Assembly: GCF_002159265.1 (NCBI RefSeq)
Contig: NZ_NFHG01000003.1
Span: forward strand, 62,001-126,000
DNA from: Flavonifractor sp. An82
GTDB lineage: Bacteria; Bacillota; Clostridia; Oscillospirales; Oscillospiraceae
Length of the DNA: 64,000 nt
Direction of reading: 5' to 3'
Shown here: positions 1 through 7,466 of the stretch, one piece after another
Position numbering within the stretch: position 1 is the first letter of the stretch
How the letters are laid out: each line of letters begins with the position of its first letter
Position numbers and translations under genes: made by a program
Notes under the pieces: generated by a model
The model's input: the letters and a program-made list of their open reading frames with translations, nothing else
Told to the model about the DNA's origin: nothing
Databases searched by the model: none

Positions 1-488
1 TGGGCACCGGTGCCGGTTTCCCCGGCATGCCCCTGAAGATTCTGGAGCCCTCCCTTACCGTCACCCTGCTGGACAGCCTGGGGAAACGGGTCGATTGGTT
101 GGGAACCGTGTGTGAAGCGCTTTCCCTTGACAAGGTCACCTGTCTTCACGCCCGTGGTGAGGAGCAATCCCATCAGGAGGGCTTCCGGGACAGCTTTGAC
201 TTTGCCGTATCCCGGGCGGTGGCCTCCCTGGAGCTCTTGAGCGAGCTCTGCCTGCCCTACGTCAAGGTGGGGGGCAAGTTCCTGGCCATGAAGAGCGTGG
301 ACAGCGGCGACGAGGTGGACAAGGCTGCCCGGGCCATTGCCAAGCTGGGGGGCCGCCTGCTCCCCCGGGTGGACTATGAGATCCCGGGTGCCGGGGTGAC
401 CCACCGTGTCGTGGTGGTGGAAAAGGTCTCCCCCACCCCCCAGGGTTATCCCCGCCGGTGGGCCAGAATGCAAAAATCCCCCCTCTAA
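1..488 (+). CDS. rsmG: 16S rRNA (guanine527-N7)-methyltransferase RsmG, 5'-truncated
   Basis: The open frame enters from the left edge (first full codon at base 3) and reads GTGAGFPGMPLKI, the glycine-rich SAM-binding loop of RsmG (GidB). The later segment FDFAVSRAVASLELLSELCLPY also fits this family. RsmG methylates N7 of G527 in 16S rRNA. About the last 160 residues are present; the N-terminus lies outside the window. In many Firmicutes rsmG follows mnmE-mnmG, but here mnmG lies about 46 kb to the right on the other strand, so that cluster is split. A MinD-like gene follows after 89 bp. Family assignment is secure. Confidence 0.88.
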   Translation, partial: GTGAGFPGMPLKILEPSLTVTLLDSLGKRVDWLGTVCEALSLDKVTCLHARGEEQSHQEGFRDSFDFAVSRAVASLELLSELCLPYVKVGGKFLAMKSVDSGDEVDKAARAIAKLGGRLLPRVDYEIPGAGVTHRVVVVEKVSPTPQGYPRRWARMQKSPL

Positions 489-523
489 AGTGAGAATTTG
501 TGAATCAATAACTCAGTTACGCA

Positions 524-552
524 TTGCGTCCCACGAAATAATGTGTTATTCT
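524..552 (+). promoter_or_regulatory. Predicted sigma-A promoter for the minD-like gene
   Basis: TTGCGT (524-529) and TATTCT (547-552) are separated by 17 bp, 25 bp before the ATG at 578, in the A/T-richer spacer after rsmG. Prediction from spacing and similarity only. Confidence 0.4.
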
Positions 553-577
553 AATCTTGTATGTCGGGAGTGAGCCT

Positions 578-1321
578 ATGTCCACAGCAATCGTCATAAC
601 CTCCGGCAAGGGGGGCACGGGAAAGACCTCCCTCACCGGCGGCGTCGGCTCCTGTCTGGCCGCCCTGGGACACCAGGTCCTGTGCATCGACATGGACATC
701 GGCCTGCGCAACCTGGACCTGAACCTGGGCCTCAGCGACCGGGCCCTGATGGACTTTACCGATGTGCTCTGCGGGCGCTGTCCGCTGGAGCGGGCGGCAG
801 TCCCCCACCCGGTGATCCAGGGGCTCAGCCTCATCACCGCGCCGGTGACCCTGCCGGATGAGCCCCTCAGCGAGTACGCCATGCGGGATCTGGTACGTCA
901 GGCCAAGCAGAAGTACGACTATATCCTCATGGACTCCCCCGCGGGACTGGGACTGGGCTTCCGCCTGGCCTGCTGCGCGGCGGACCGGGCCATCGTGGTC
1001 TCCACCACCGACGCCTCCGCCCTGCGGGACGCCCAGCGCACCGTGTCCGAGCTGCGCCACAGCCTGCCCCAGCTCCATCTGGTGGTCAACCGGGTGCAGC
1101 CCAAGCTGCTGCGGCGGCTCCACACCACCATTGACGACGCCATGGATACCGCCGGCCTGCCCCTGCTGGGCATCGTGCCGGAGGACCCCCAGGTCATCCT
1201 CAGCGGCAACCGGGGCGAACCCCTGATTTTGTGCGCCAGCCGGGGCGCCGCTGTTGCTTACTTAAATATCGCCAAGCGGCTGACGGGCCAGCGGGTCCCG
1301 CTGATGAAGCTGCGGGCTTGA
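578..1321 (+). CDS. MinD/ParA-family ATPase
   Basis: A 247-residue P-loop ATPase with the deviant Walker A SGKGGTGKTS near residues 9-18, and IDMDIGLRNLDLNLGL just after, which is close to the MinD signature. The Walker B-like segment is YDYILMDSPAG. MinD proteins bind the membrane as ATP dimers and position the division septum; Soj/ParA relatives act on chromosome partitioning. I chose ATG 578 because CGGGAG lies 7 nt upstream; an in-frame TTG at 557 is possible. mgsA follows after 19 bp. In clostridia a min locus often lies beside rodA-mgsA, which favours MinD over Soj, although the place after rsmG is where soj sits in Bacillus. No minC or minE is visible. Confidence 0.75.
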   Translation: MSTAIVITSGKGGTGKTSLTGGVGSCLAALGHQVLCIDMDIGLRNLDLNLGLSDRALMDFTDVLCGRCPLERAAVPHPVIQGLSLITAPVTLPDEPLSEYAMRDLVRQAKQKYDYILMDSPAGLGLGFRLACCAADRAIVVSTTDASALRDAQRTVSELRHSLPQLHLVVNRVQPKLLRRLHTTIDDAMDTAGLPLLGIVPEDPQVILSGNRGEPLILCASRGAAVAYLNIAKRLTGQRVPLMKLRA

Positions 1322-1340
1322 AAGGAAGAGAAGGTGTACT

Positions 1341-1757
1341 ATGAATATCGCGTTGATGAGCCATGATCGGAAAAAAGAGCTGATGGTGCAATTCTGCATT
1401 GCGTACTGCGGTATCCTGTCCAAGCACACGATCTGCGCCACCAACACGACGGGCCGCCTGGTGGCCGAAGCCACCGGTCTGCCGGTACAGCTTTTCCTGT
1501 CCCACGAGCACGGCGGCAGCCAGCAGATCGGCGCCCGCATCGCCTATAACGAGATCGACATGGTGCTGTTCTTCTCCGATCCCCAGTCCAGCGACCTGGA
1601 CGCGGACCTGAAGTATATCACCCGTCTGTGCGACCAGTACAACATCCCCGTGGCCACCAACGTGGCTACCGCCGAGATGCTCATCCACGGCCTGGAGCGG
1701 GGGGACTTGGACTGGCGCGACATCATCAATCCCAAGACCAAGCCTTTTACCGCATAA
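1341..1757 (+). CDS. mgsA: Methylglyoxal synthase
   Basis: A 138-residue protein, typical length for MgsA, which converts dihydroxyacetone phosphate to methylglyoxal and phosphate as a bypass of lower glycolysis. The N-terminal MNIALMSHDRKK, the phosphate-binding STG-type turn seen here as NTTGRLV, the central GGSQQIGARI and the C-terminal ATAEMLI are family landmarks; Asp residues around DPQSSDLDADLK fit the catalytic region. It lies 19 bp after the MinD-like gene with an AGGAAGAGAAGG ribosome site, so the two are probably co-transcribed. The T-box leader of hisS follows at once. No truncation seen. Confidence 0.93.
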   Translation: MNIALMSHDRKKELMVQFCIAYCGILSKHTICATNTTGRLVAEATGLPVQLFLSHEHGGSQQIGARIAYNEIDMVLFFSDPQSSDLDADLKYITRLCDQYNIPVATNVATAEMLIHGLERGDLDWRDIINPKTKPFTA

Positions 1758-1775
1758 TCCATCTGCCCCAAATTT

Positions 1776-2006
1776 GATACCGCAACGACGGAGCAAGTAC
1801 CGCTCACACCGCCGCACCAGAGAAGGGTCCCCTGGCTGGAAGGACCTGCGGCAGGCGGCCGGGAGACGGCTCCACCAGCGGGCCCGGAGACGGGCGCGGT
1901 CCCCTTCCCGCACCAGAAGGAAAGAGGGCGCTTTTTGCGCCGAACATGGGTGGCACCACGAAAGCAGGCGCTTTCGTCCCGTGACAAGGGACGAGAGCGC
2001 CTTTTT
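1776..2006 (+). promoter_or_regulatory. T-box riboswitch leader of hisS
   Basis: The 311-bp spacer before hisS holds a T-box leader. The T-box sequence GGGTGGCACCACG is at 1948-1960. It is followed by a strong terminator with arms 1967-1980 and 1988-2001 (14 bp with one G-T), a 7-nt loop and CTTTTT. Upstream is a long structured region with a possible histidine specifier CAC at 1873-1875 (inferred from context, not certain). Binding of uncharged tRNA-His would favour the antiterminator and raise hisS expression when histidine is scarce. The left boundary is approximate. Confidence 0.85.
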
Positions 2007-2068
2007 GCGGATATCCGCTCCCCCACCAAACCAAAATTCCAAATGTAACGATACAAAGGAGCATCACT

Positions 2069-3418
2069 ATGGCCCAGATCAAACCCCGTACCCTGTCCGG
2101 CTTTATGGAGCTGCTGCCTGCCCGTCAGGTACAGTTTGACCGGATGGTGGACATCCTCCGCAAGAGCTATTCTCTCTACGGCTTTACCCCCCTGGACACC
2201 CCGGCCATTGAAGCCAGCGAGGTGCTGCTGGCCAAGGGCGGCGGCGAGACCGAGAAGCAGATTTACCGCTTCACCAAGGGCGACAGCGACCTGTCCCTCC
2301 GCTTTGACCTGACCGTCCCCCTGGCCAAGTATGTGGCCCTCCACCAGAATGAGCTCACCTTCCCCTTCCGCCGGTTCCAGATCGGCAAGGTGTACCGGGG
2401 TGAGCGGGCCCAGAAGGGCCGCTACCGGGAGTTCTATCAGGCCGACATCGACGTCATCGGCGACGGCGCCCTGGACATCACCAACGAGGCCGAGATCCCC
2501 TCCATCATCTACAAGACCTTCACCGCCCTGGGCCTGCGCCGCTTCAAGATCCGGGTGAACAACCGCAAGGTACTCAACGGTCTCTTTGCCCTGCTGGGCC
2601 TGGAGGAGCAGGCAGGCGACGTGATGCGCACCATCGACAAGCTGGAGAAGATCGGCCCCGAGAAGGTAAAGGCCATCCTGGTGGACGACTTCAACGTGGC
2701 CCCCGACACCGCCGACACCCTGCTGGGCCTGCTGGCGGCGGAGGACCCCATGGCCGCCCTGGAGCCCTTCAAGGGCAAGAACGAGCTCTTCGACCTGGGC
2801 GTGTCCGAGCTGGAGACCGTGGTCAAGTATATGGCGGCCTACGGCGTGCCGGAGGACCACTTCATGGTGGACCTGACCATTGCCCGGGGCCTGGACTACT
2901 ACACCGGCACCGTGTATGAGACCGTCATGCTGGACCACCCCGAGGTGGGCTCCATCTGCTCCGGCGGCCGGTACGACAACCTGGCCGAGTACTACACCGA
3001 CAAGCAGCTGCCCGGCGTGGGCATCTCCATCGGCCTGACCCGGCTGTTCTCCGTGCTGGAGGCCCAGGGCTACCTGAACGAGGACCTGCTCACCGCCCCC
3101 GCCGACGTGCTCATCCTGCCCATGACCGAGGATCTGTCCGCCGCCATCTCCTTCGCCACCACCCTGCGGGACGCCGGTGTGCGCTGCCAGCTCCACTGCG
3201 AGAAGAAGAAGTTCAAGCAGAAGCTGTCCTACGCCGACAAGCTGTCCATCCCCTACGCCGCCTTCCTGGGCGAGGATGAGATCGCCCAGGGCAAGGTGAC
3301 CGTGAAGGATCTGACCACCGGTGGGCAGCAGACCGTCACCCCCGCCGAGGCGGTGGCCCTGGTCCAGGCCGGTCTGGCCGCCCGGGCCTGCGGCGCTCCC
3401 ATCCGGGACAAGGACTGA
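2069..3418 (+). CDS. hisS: Histidyl-tRNA synthetase
   Basis: A 449-residue class II synthetase that charges tRNA-His. Visible landmarks are the N-terminal RTLSGFMELLP, motif 2 with GKVYRGERAQKGRYREFYQ, the histidine-binding segment RGLDYYTGTVYE, motif 3 GISIGLTRL, and a C-terminal anticodon-binding domain from about residue 335. AAAGGAG lies 7-8 nt before ATG 2069. The gene is preceded by a T-box leader and followed after 71 bp by an SLH-type gene. Unlike aspS, glyS and lepA in this window, its 3' end is not duplicated. It is transcribed toward the predicted origin, so head-on to replication. Confidence 0.97.
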   Translation: MAQIKPRTLSGFMELLPARQVQFDRMVDILRKSYSLYGFTPLDTPAIEASEVLLAKGGGETEKQIYRFTKGDSDLSLRFDLTVPLAKYVALHQNELTFPFRRFQIGKVYRGERAQKGRYREFYQADIDVIGDGALDITNEAEIPSIIYKTFTALGLRRFKIRVNNRKVLNGLFALLGLEEQAGDVMRTIDKLEKIGPEKVKAILVDDFNVAPDTADTLLGLLAAEDPMAALEPFKGKNELFDLGVSELETVVKYMAAYGVPEDHFMVDLTIARGLDYYTGTVYETVMLDHPEVGSICSGGRYDNLAEYYTDKQLPGVGISIGLTRLFSVLEAQGYLNEDLLTAPADVLILPMTEDLSAAISFATTLRDAGVRCQLHCEKKKFKQKLSYADKLSIPYAAFLGEDEIAQGKVTVKDLTTGGQQTVTPAEAVALVQAGLAARACGAPIRDKD

Positions 3419-3489
3419 ATGGAACTTTCCCCCTTTCAAGCCGTCTATAAAAGGCGACCCAACGAGATTTGACAAGGAGGAACCCTTTG

Positions 3490-4416
3490 ATGAAAAAGCT
3501 TGCCGCTCTGGTCCTGTCCGCCGCCCTTCTGGTGGGCTCCGCCGCCGCCCTCTCCCCCGAGGAGGCCTTCCCCAAGGTCAACGACTACCCCGGCTATACC
3601 GATGTGCAGGCCGGCTCCTGGTACGCCGCCCCTGTCCAGGTGTGCTATGAGGTGGGCCTGATGACGGGTACCAACACCGGCTTTGCCCCCAATCAGGTGC
3701 TCACCGCAGGCGAGGTGGCCGCCATTGCCGCCCGCATGAACGAGGCCATCACCGGGGAGCCTATCCCCATGGCCACCCCCAAGCCCGGCGAGACCCTGCC
3801 CTGGTATTTCTCCTATGTGGAGTATCTTGAGAGCCTGGGCATCGACGTGCCCGACCCCACCAAGCAGGCCACCCGGCAGGAGTTTGTCACCCTGCTGTCC
3901 GCCGTGGTGCCTGAGGACATGCTCTCCCCCATCAACACCATCACCGCCCTGCCCGACAGCACCGACCCCGACGTACTGCGCTTCTACAACGCGGGCATCC
4001 TCACCGGCGTGGACAGCTGGGGCACCTTTGCCGCTGACAAGTCCCTGACCCGGATGGAGACCGCCGCCATGGTGGCCCGGGTGGCCCGTACCGAGCTGCG
4101 GCAGTCCTTCACCCCCGCCGACTACACCCCCTTTACCGCCGCCGGGCTGAATCCCTCTGACGTGCTCTTTACGGGCGGCACCACTGCCGGGGCCTACCTG
4201 CCCTATGTCCAGGAGCTGATTGACGGCCTGGAGGCCGACTGCGCCGCCCAGGGCATGGAGTTCAACTGGTTCAACACCGTGGACGGAATTTCCTTCCTGG
4301 ACTATGTGAAGAACACCGCCCTGACTCACTTCGGCGTCACCGCCAAGGAGGGCACCGACCTCTACAAGAACTTCGACGTGCAGGTGTATTACAGCCGGTA
4401 CCTGGATCTGAAATAA
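3490..4416 (+). CDS. Exported SLH-domain-like protein
   Basis: A 308-residue protein starting MKKLAALVLSAALLVGSAAA, a clear signal peptide likely cut near residue 20. The mature part has repeats resembling S-layer-homology modules: one around residues 38-82 (YTDVQAGSWYAAPVQVCYE followed by GLMTGTNTGFAPNQVLTAGE), and a second around residues 150-205 (FYNAGILTGVDSWGTFAADK then LTRMETAAMVARV). SLH modules usually anchor proteins to pyruvylated wall polymers. The C-terminal 100 residues match nothing I recognise. ATG 3490 follows AAGGAGG closely; a longer in-frame start at 3469 is less likely. It sits between hisS and aspS and could be co-transcribed with hisS. Ligand unknown. Confidence 0.7.
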   Translation: MKKLAALVLSAALLVGSAAALSPEEAFPKVNDYPGYTDVQAGSWYAAPVQVCYEVGLMTGTNTGFAPNQVLTAGEVAAIAARMNEAITGEPIPMATPKPGETLPWYFSYVEYLESLGIDVPDPTKQATRQEFVTLLSAVVPEDMLSPINTITALPDSTDPDVLRFYNAGILTGVDSWGTFAADKSLTRMETAAMVARVARTELRQSFTPADYTPFTAAGLNPSDVLFTGGTTAGAYLPYVQELIDGLEADCAAQGMEFNWFNTVDGISFLDYVKNTALTHFGVTAKEGTDLYKNFDVQVYYSRYLDLK

Positions 4417-4476
4417 GGATTTCCAGTCCCTATTGTATTTTTAATATTGTATATTACAATTTGGAGTTGATTTAAC

Positions 4477-6270
4477 ATGGCAAACGTGAAAACTGCCTAC
4501 CGCACCCACAGCTGTGGGGAGCTCCGCATGGAGCAGGTGGGCCAGACCGTCACCCTGGCGGGCTTTCTGGAGAACTTCCGTGAGGTAGGCGCCAGCCTGG
4601 GCTTCGCCGTCCTGCGGGACTTCTACGGCACCACCCAGGTGGTGGCCGAGACCGAGGAGATGGTCAAGACCATCAAGGCCCTGAACAAGGAGTCCACCAT
4701 CGCCGTCACCGGCGTGGTGCGGGAGCGGGATTCCAAGAACCCCAAGCTGCCCACCGGCGACATCGAGGTGGTGCCCCAGAAGATCGAGGTGCTGGGCCGC
4801 TGCCGCCACAACGAGCTGCCCTTCCAGATCAACCGCAGCCGGGAGGCCGACGAGACCCAGCGTCTGAAGTACCGCTATCTGGACCTGCGCAACCCGGAGG
4901 TCAAGAACAACATCATCCTCCGCTCCCAGGTGGTGGCCGCCCTGCGCTCCTCCATGATCGACCACGGCTTCATGGAGATCACCACCCCCATCCTGACCGC
5001 CTCCTCCCCCGAGGGCGCCCGTGACTATCTGGTGCCCAGCAGAAAGCATCCCGGCAAGTTCTATGCCCTGCCCCAGGCTCCCCAGCAGTTTAAGCAGCTG
5101 CTGATGGCCTCCGGCTTCGACAAGTACTTCCAGATCGCCCCCTGCTTCCGGGACGAGGACGCCCGCGGCGACCGCTCCCCCGGCGAGTTCTACCAGCTGG
5201 ACATGGAGATGGCCTTTGCCGGTCAGGAGGACGTGTTCGCCGTGCTGGAGGACGTGCTGCCCCCCATCTTTGCCAAGTACGGCGCCTACAACGTGGCCTC
5301 TGAGGCCCCCTTTAAGCGCATCTCCTACCTGGAGGCCATGGACAAGTACGGCTCCGACAAGCCCGACCTGCGCATCGACCTGACTGTCACCGACGCCACC
5401 GAAGTGCTGGCAAACTGCGGCTTCGGTCCCTTCGAGGGCAACACCGTCAAGGCGGTGGTGGTGTCCGGCTTCGAGGGCACCCGCAAGCAGATTGACGGCA
5501 TCTGCAATGAGGTGGAGGTCCAGTCCGGCAACAAGGCCTACTGGTTCCGCCTGGATGAGAAGGGCGAGATCGTAGGCGGCATCGCCAAGTTTGTCCAGCC
5601 CATCAAGGACGCCGTGGTGTCCGCCCTGAGCCTGGAGCCCGGCTGCTTCGTGGGCCTGACCGCCGGCAAGCTGCTGGCCGCCCAGAAGACCGCCGGTGTG
5701 CTCCGCTCCAAGCTGGGCGCCTTCTGCCCCAACCACATGGACAAGGAGCGCTATGAGTTCTGCTGGATCGTGGACTTCCCCATGTACGAGATCGGCGAGG
5801 AGTCCGGGCTTTTGGAGTTCTGCCACAATCCCTTCTCCATGCCCAACGGCGGCCTGGAGATCCTGAAGAAGGCGGCTGCCGGCGAGGTGGACCCCCTGAG
5901 CATCACCGCCTTCCAGTACGACCTGGTGTGCAACGGCGTGGAGCTGTCCTCCGGCGCCGTCCGGAACCACGACCCCGAGATCATGATCGAGGCCTTCCAG
6001 CTGGTGCGGCTGGGCGAGGACGACGTGAAGTCCAAGTTCCCCGCCATGTACAACGCCTTCACCTACGGCGCGCCCCCTCACGCGGGCATCGCCCCCGGCG
6101 TGGACCGTATGGTCATGCTGCTGGCCGGTGAGGAGTCCATCCGTGAGATCATCCCCTTCCCCATGAACAAGAACGCCCAGGACCTGATGATGGGCGCTCC
6201 CAGCTTCGTGACCGACGCCCAGCTCAACGAGCTGAACATCGTGTGCACCAAAAAGGAAGACGAGGAATAA
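4477..6270 (+). CDS. aspS: Aspartyl-tRNA synthetase
   Basis: A 597-residue bacterial-type AspRS. In order: N-terminal OB anticodon-binding domain (about residues 1-110), class II motif 2 with FRDEDARGDRSPGEFYQLD, the GAD insertion domain (about 290-420), and motif 3 with GIAPGVDRMVMLLAG near the C-terminus. It charges tRNA-Asp (or Asp/Asn if non-discriminating, which I cannot decide). ATG 4477 has GGAG 10 nt upstream. No T-box is seen in the 60-bp A/T-rich spacer. The last 28 codons (6191-6270) are repeated downstream at 6425-6504 with a single synonymous change, separated by a structured non-coding insert. The complete reading frame is intact. Confidence 0.97.
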   Translation: MANVKTAYRTHSCGELRMEQVGQTVTLAGFLENFREVGASLGFAVLRDFYGTTQVVAETEEMVKTIKALNKESTIAVTGVVRERDSKNPKLPTGDIEVVPQKIEVLGRCRHNELPFQINRSREADETQRLKYRYLDLRNPEVKNNIILRSQVVAALRSSMIDHGFMEITTPILTASSPEGARDYLVPSRKHPGKFYALPQAPQQFKQLLMASGFDKYFQIAPCFRDEDARGDRSPGEFYQLDMEMAFAGQEDVFAVLEDVLPPIFAKYGAYNVASEAPFKRISYLEAMDKYGSDKPDLRIDLTVTDATEVLANCGFGPFEGNTVKAVVVSGFEGTRKQIDGICNEVEVQSGNKAYWFRLDEKGEIVGGIAKFVQPIKDAVVSALSLEPGCFVGLTAGKLLAAQKTAGVLRSKLGAFCPNHMDKERYEFCWIVDFPMYEIGEESGLLEFCHNPFSMPNGGLEILKKAAAGEVDPLSITAFQYDLVCNGVELSSGAVRNHDPEIMIEAFQLVRLGEDDVKSKFPAMYNAFTYGAPPHAGIAPGVDRMVMLLAGEESIREIIPFPMNKNAQDLMMGAPSFVTDAQLNELNIVCTKKEDEE

Positions 6271-6271
6271 C

Positions 6272-6424
6272 AGCGCCCATCATCAGGACCCCGCAGCGCG
6301 GGGCGCGCTTTGCGCGTACAAGCGTTTTCGCCGTCGGCGAAAACCTTGGCGCAGGCGGAATTCACTTCCGCCGAGCATGTAAAATCATCCCCGGGTCCCC
6401 GGACAGCCCAGGCTGTCCGGGATC
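6272..6424 (+). mobile_element. Putative 3'-end-duplicating small element, aspS copy
   Basis: One nucleotide after the aspS stop begins a 16-nt exact inverted copy (6272-6287) of aspS 6183-6198. The core follows at 6288-6424: hairpin CCCCGC/GCGGGG (6290-6304), a CGCGC/GCGCG hairpin, ACAAGCG at 6318-6324, hairpin TTTTCGCC (6325-6332) with GGCGAAAA (6336-6343), CCTTGG, hairpin GGCGGAA/TTCCGCC with loop TTCAC (near 6355-6373), and a hairpin of CCCGGACAGC with GCTGTCCGGG (near 6399-6422). The repeated aspS end comes next. The same core lies after lepA and glyS. No protein is encoded. That it is mobile is inference. Confidence 0.7.
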
Positions 6425-6508
6425 TGGGCGCTCCCAGCTTCGTGACCGACGCCCAGCTCAACGAGCTGAACATCGTGTGCACCAAGAAGGAAGACGAGGA
6501 ATAACAGC
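6425..6508 (+). pseudogene. Duplicated 3' end of aspS (non-translated copy)
   Basis: These 84 nt repeat 6191-6274 with 83 identities; the one change (6252/6486) turns AAA into AAG, both lysine. The copy includes the stop codon and 4 nt beyond it, then runs into the terminator at 6515. It has no start codon or ribosome site and lies after the real stop, so it should not be translated. It looks like a displaced gene end. Confidence 0.92.
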
Positions 6509-6514
6509 AAAGAG

Positions 6515-6553
6515 AACGGCCCCCATCGGAGCGCTCCGATGGGGGCCGTTTTT
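6515..6553. terminator. Bidirectional terminator between aspS and the oxidoreductase pair
   Basis: A perfect 36-nt palindrome (6515-6550, half-site AACGGCCCCCATCGGAGC) with T-runs on both strands. It can end aspS transcription (after the duplicated end) and the leftward oxidoreductase operon. Confidence 0.85.
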
Positions 6554-6557
6554 CGTT

Positions 6558-7466
6558 TTATCCTCTGCCCAACAATTCCAGGCCCACCTGTCGGCCCAGC
6601 TCCTCGGCCTGGGTGGTGACGGTATCCACAATGTCGTGGACATAGTCGCAGTTACCGCACAGGGAGGCCCATCCGGGCACCTTGTCCCCCAGCCCGGCCA
6701 GCAGCTCCCGCTCGGGAATGAGGCCCAAGGCGGTGACCAGGGTGTCGCAGGCAACCCGCTCCTCCTTCCCGCTGTCCAGGCGGCGCAGGGTGACGCCGGT
6801 GAGCCGCCCCTCCCCGTGGAGCCGGGTGACGGTGGCCTTGGTGATGAGGGGGATGTTCTGCTCCATCAGGCAGGAGCGGTAGTTGCGTACCATGCCGCCG
6901 CAGCTTCCCTTCTGCTCCACCACCCCCACCACCTGACAGCCCTCCAGGGCCAGGCGGCGGGCCACGATGAGCCCCAGATCCCCGCTGCCCAGCACCAGGG
7001 CGCGGCGGCCGGGCTTCCAATGGCGGAGGTTCAGCATCCGCTGCACCAGACCGGCGGTGTACACCCCGGCGGGCCGGGTGCCGGTGACCGGCAGAGAGCC
7101 GATGGTCCTTTCCCGGCAGCCCGCAGCCAGGATAAGCCGCCGGAAGGAAATGGTCTCATACCCGGTGGGGCCGGACAGCTCCGCCGTCCGCCGCTGGGAC
7201 AGGGAGAGCACCGTGGTGTTCAGCCGCACACTGACCGCCGCCCCCTCCATCTGAGCGATGATGCGCCCGGCGTACTCCGGGCCGGTCAGGTCCCGGCGGA
7301 AATAGCCCAGCCCAAAGCCGTGGTGGATGCACTGGGGCAGGATGCCCCCCAGCCGGGTCTCCCGGTCGGCCAGCAGTACCGACACCGGTCCGGCGCTTGC
7401 GGCGGCCAGAGCGGCGGACATGCCTGCCGCGCCGCCTCCCACCACCAGCAGATCAACCTTCTCCAT
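6558..7466 (-). CDS. FAD/NAD(P)-dependent oxidoreductase, GlpB/pyridine-nucleotide-disulfide type
   Basis: A 302-residue flavoprotein with an N-terminal Rossmann FAD site (DLLVVGGGAAGMSAALAAA), a second dinucleotide fold (RRALVLGSGDLGLIVARRL, about residues 135-155), and a C-terminal FAD-contact segment (TLVTALGLIPERELL). It overlaps by 14 nt the upstream flavoprotein with a C-terminal [2Fe-2S] domain. Such pairs are usually called anaerobic glycerol-3-phosphate dehydrogenase-like and normally come with a third, small CxxC protein (DUF1667). That gene is absent: a terminator follows directly. The substrate cannot be read from sequence; glycerol-3-phosphate or another hydroxy acid is possible. 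Confidence 0.8.
   Translation of the reverse strand: MEKVDLLVVGGGAAGMSAALAAASAGPVSVLLADRETRLGGILPQCIHHGFGLGYFRRDLTGPEYAGRIIAQMEGAAVSVRLNTTVLSLSQRRTAELSGPTGYETISFRRLILAAGCRERTIGSLPVTGTRPAGVYTAGLVQRMLNLRHWKPGRRALVLGSGDLGLIVARRLALEGCQVVGVVEQKGSCGGMVRNYRSCLMEQNIPLITKATVTRLHGEGRLTGVTLRRLDSGKEERVACDTLVTALGLIPERELLAGLGDKVPGWASLCGNCDYVHDIVDTVTTQAEELGRQVGLELLGRG

Noticed and set aside
557-577. Upstream TTG start for the MinD-like gene
   Set aside because: It would add seven residues before the family's natural N-terminus, and the ATG at 578 has the better-placed ribosome site.
4417-4476. T-box or attenuator upstream of aspS
   Set aside because: The gap is only 60 bp, A/T-rich, without a T-box sequence or terminator.
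6191-6508. Diversity-generating retroelement (template/variable repeat at a gene's 3' end)
   Set aside because: The repeat differences are few and not adenine-specific, no reverse transcriptase is near, and at lepA the differences are purely synonymous.
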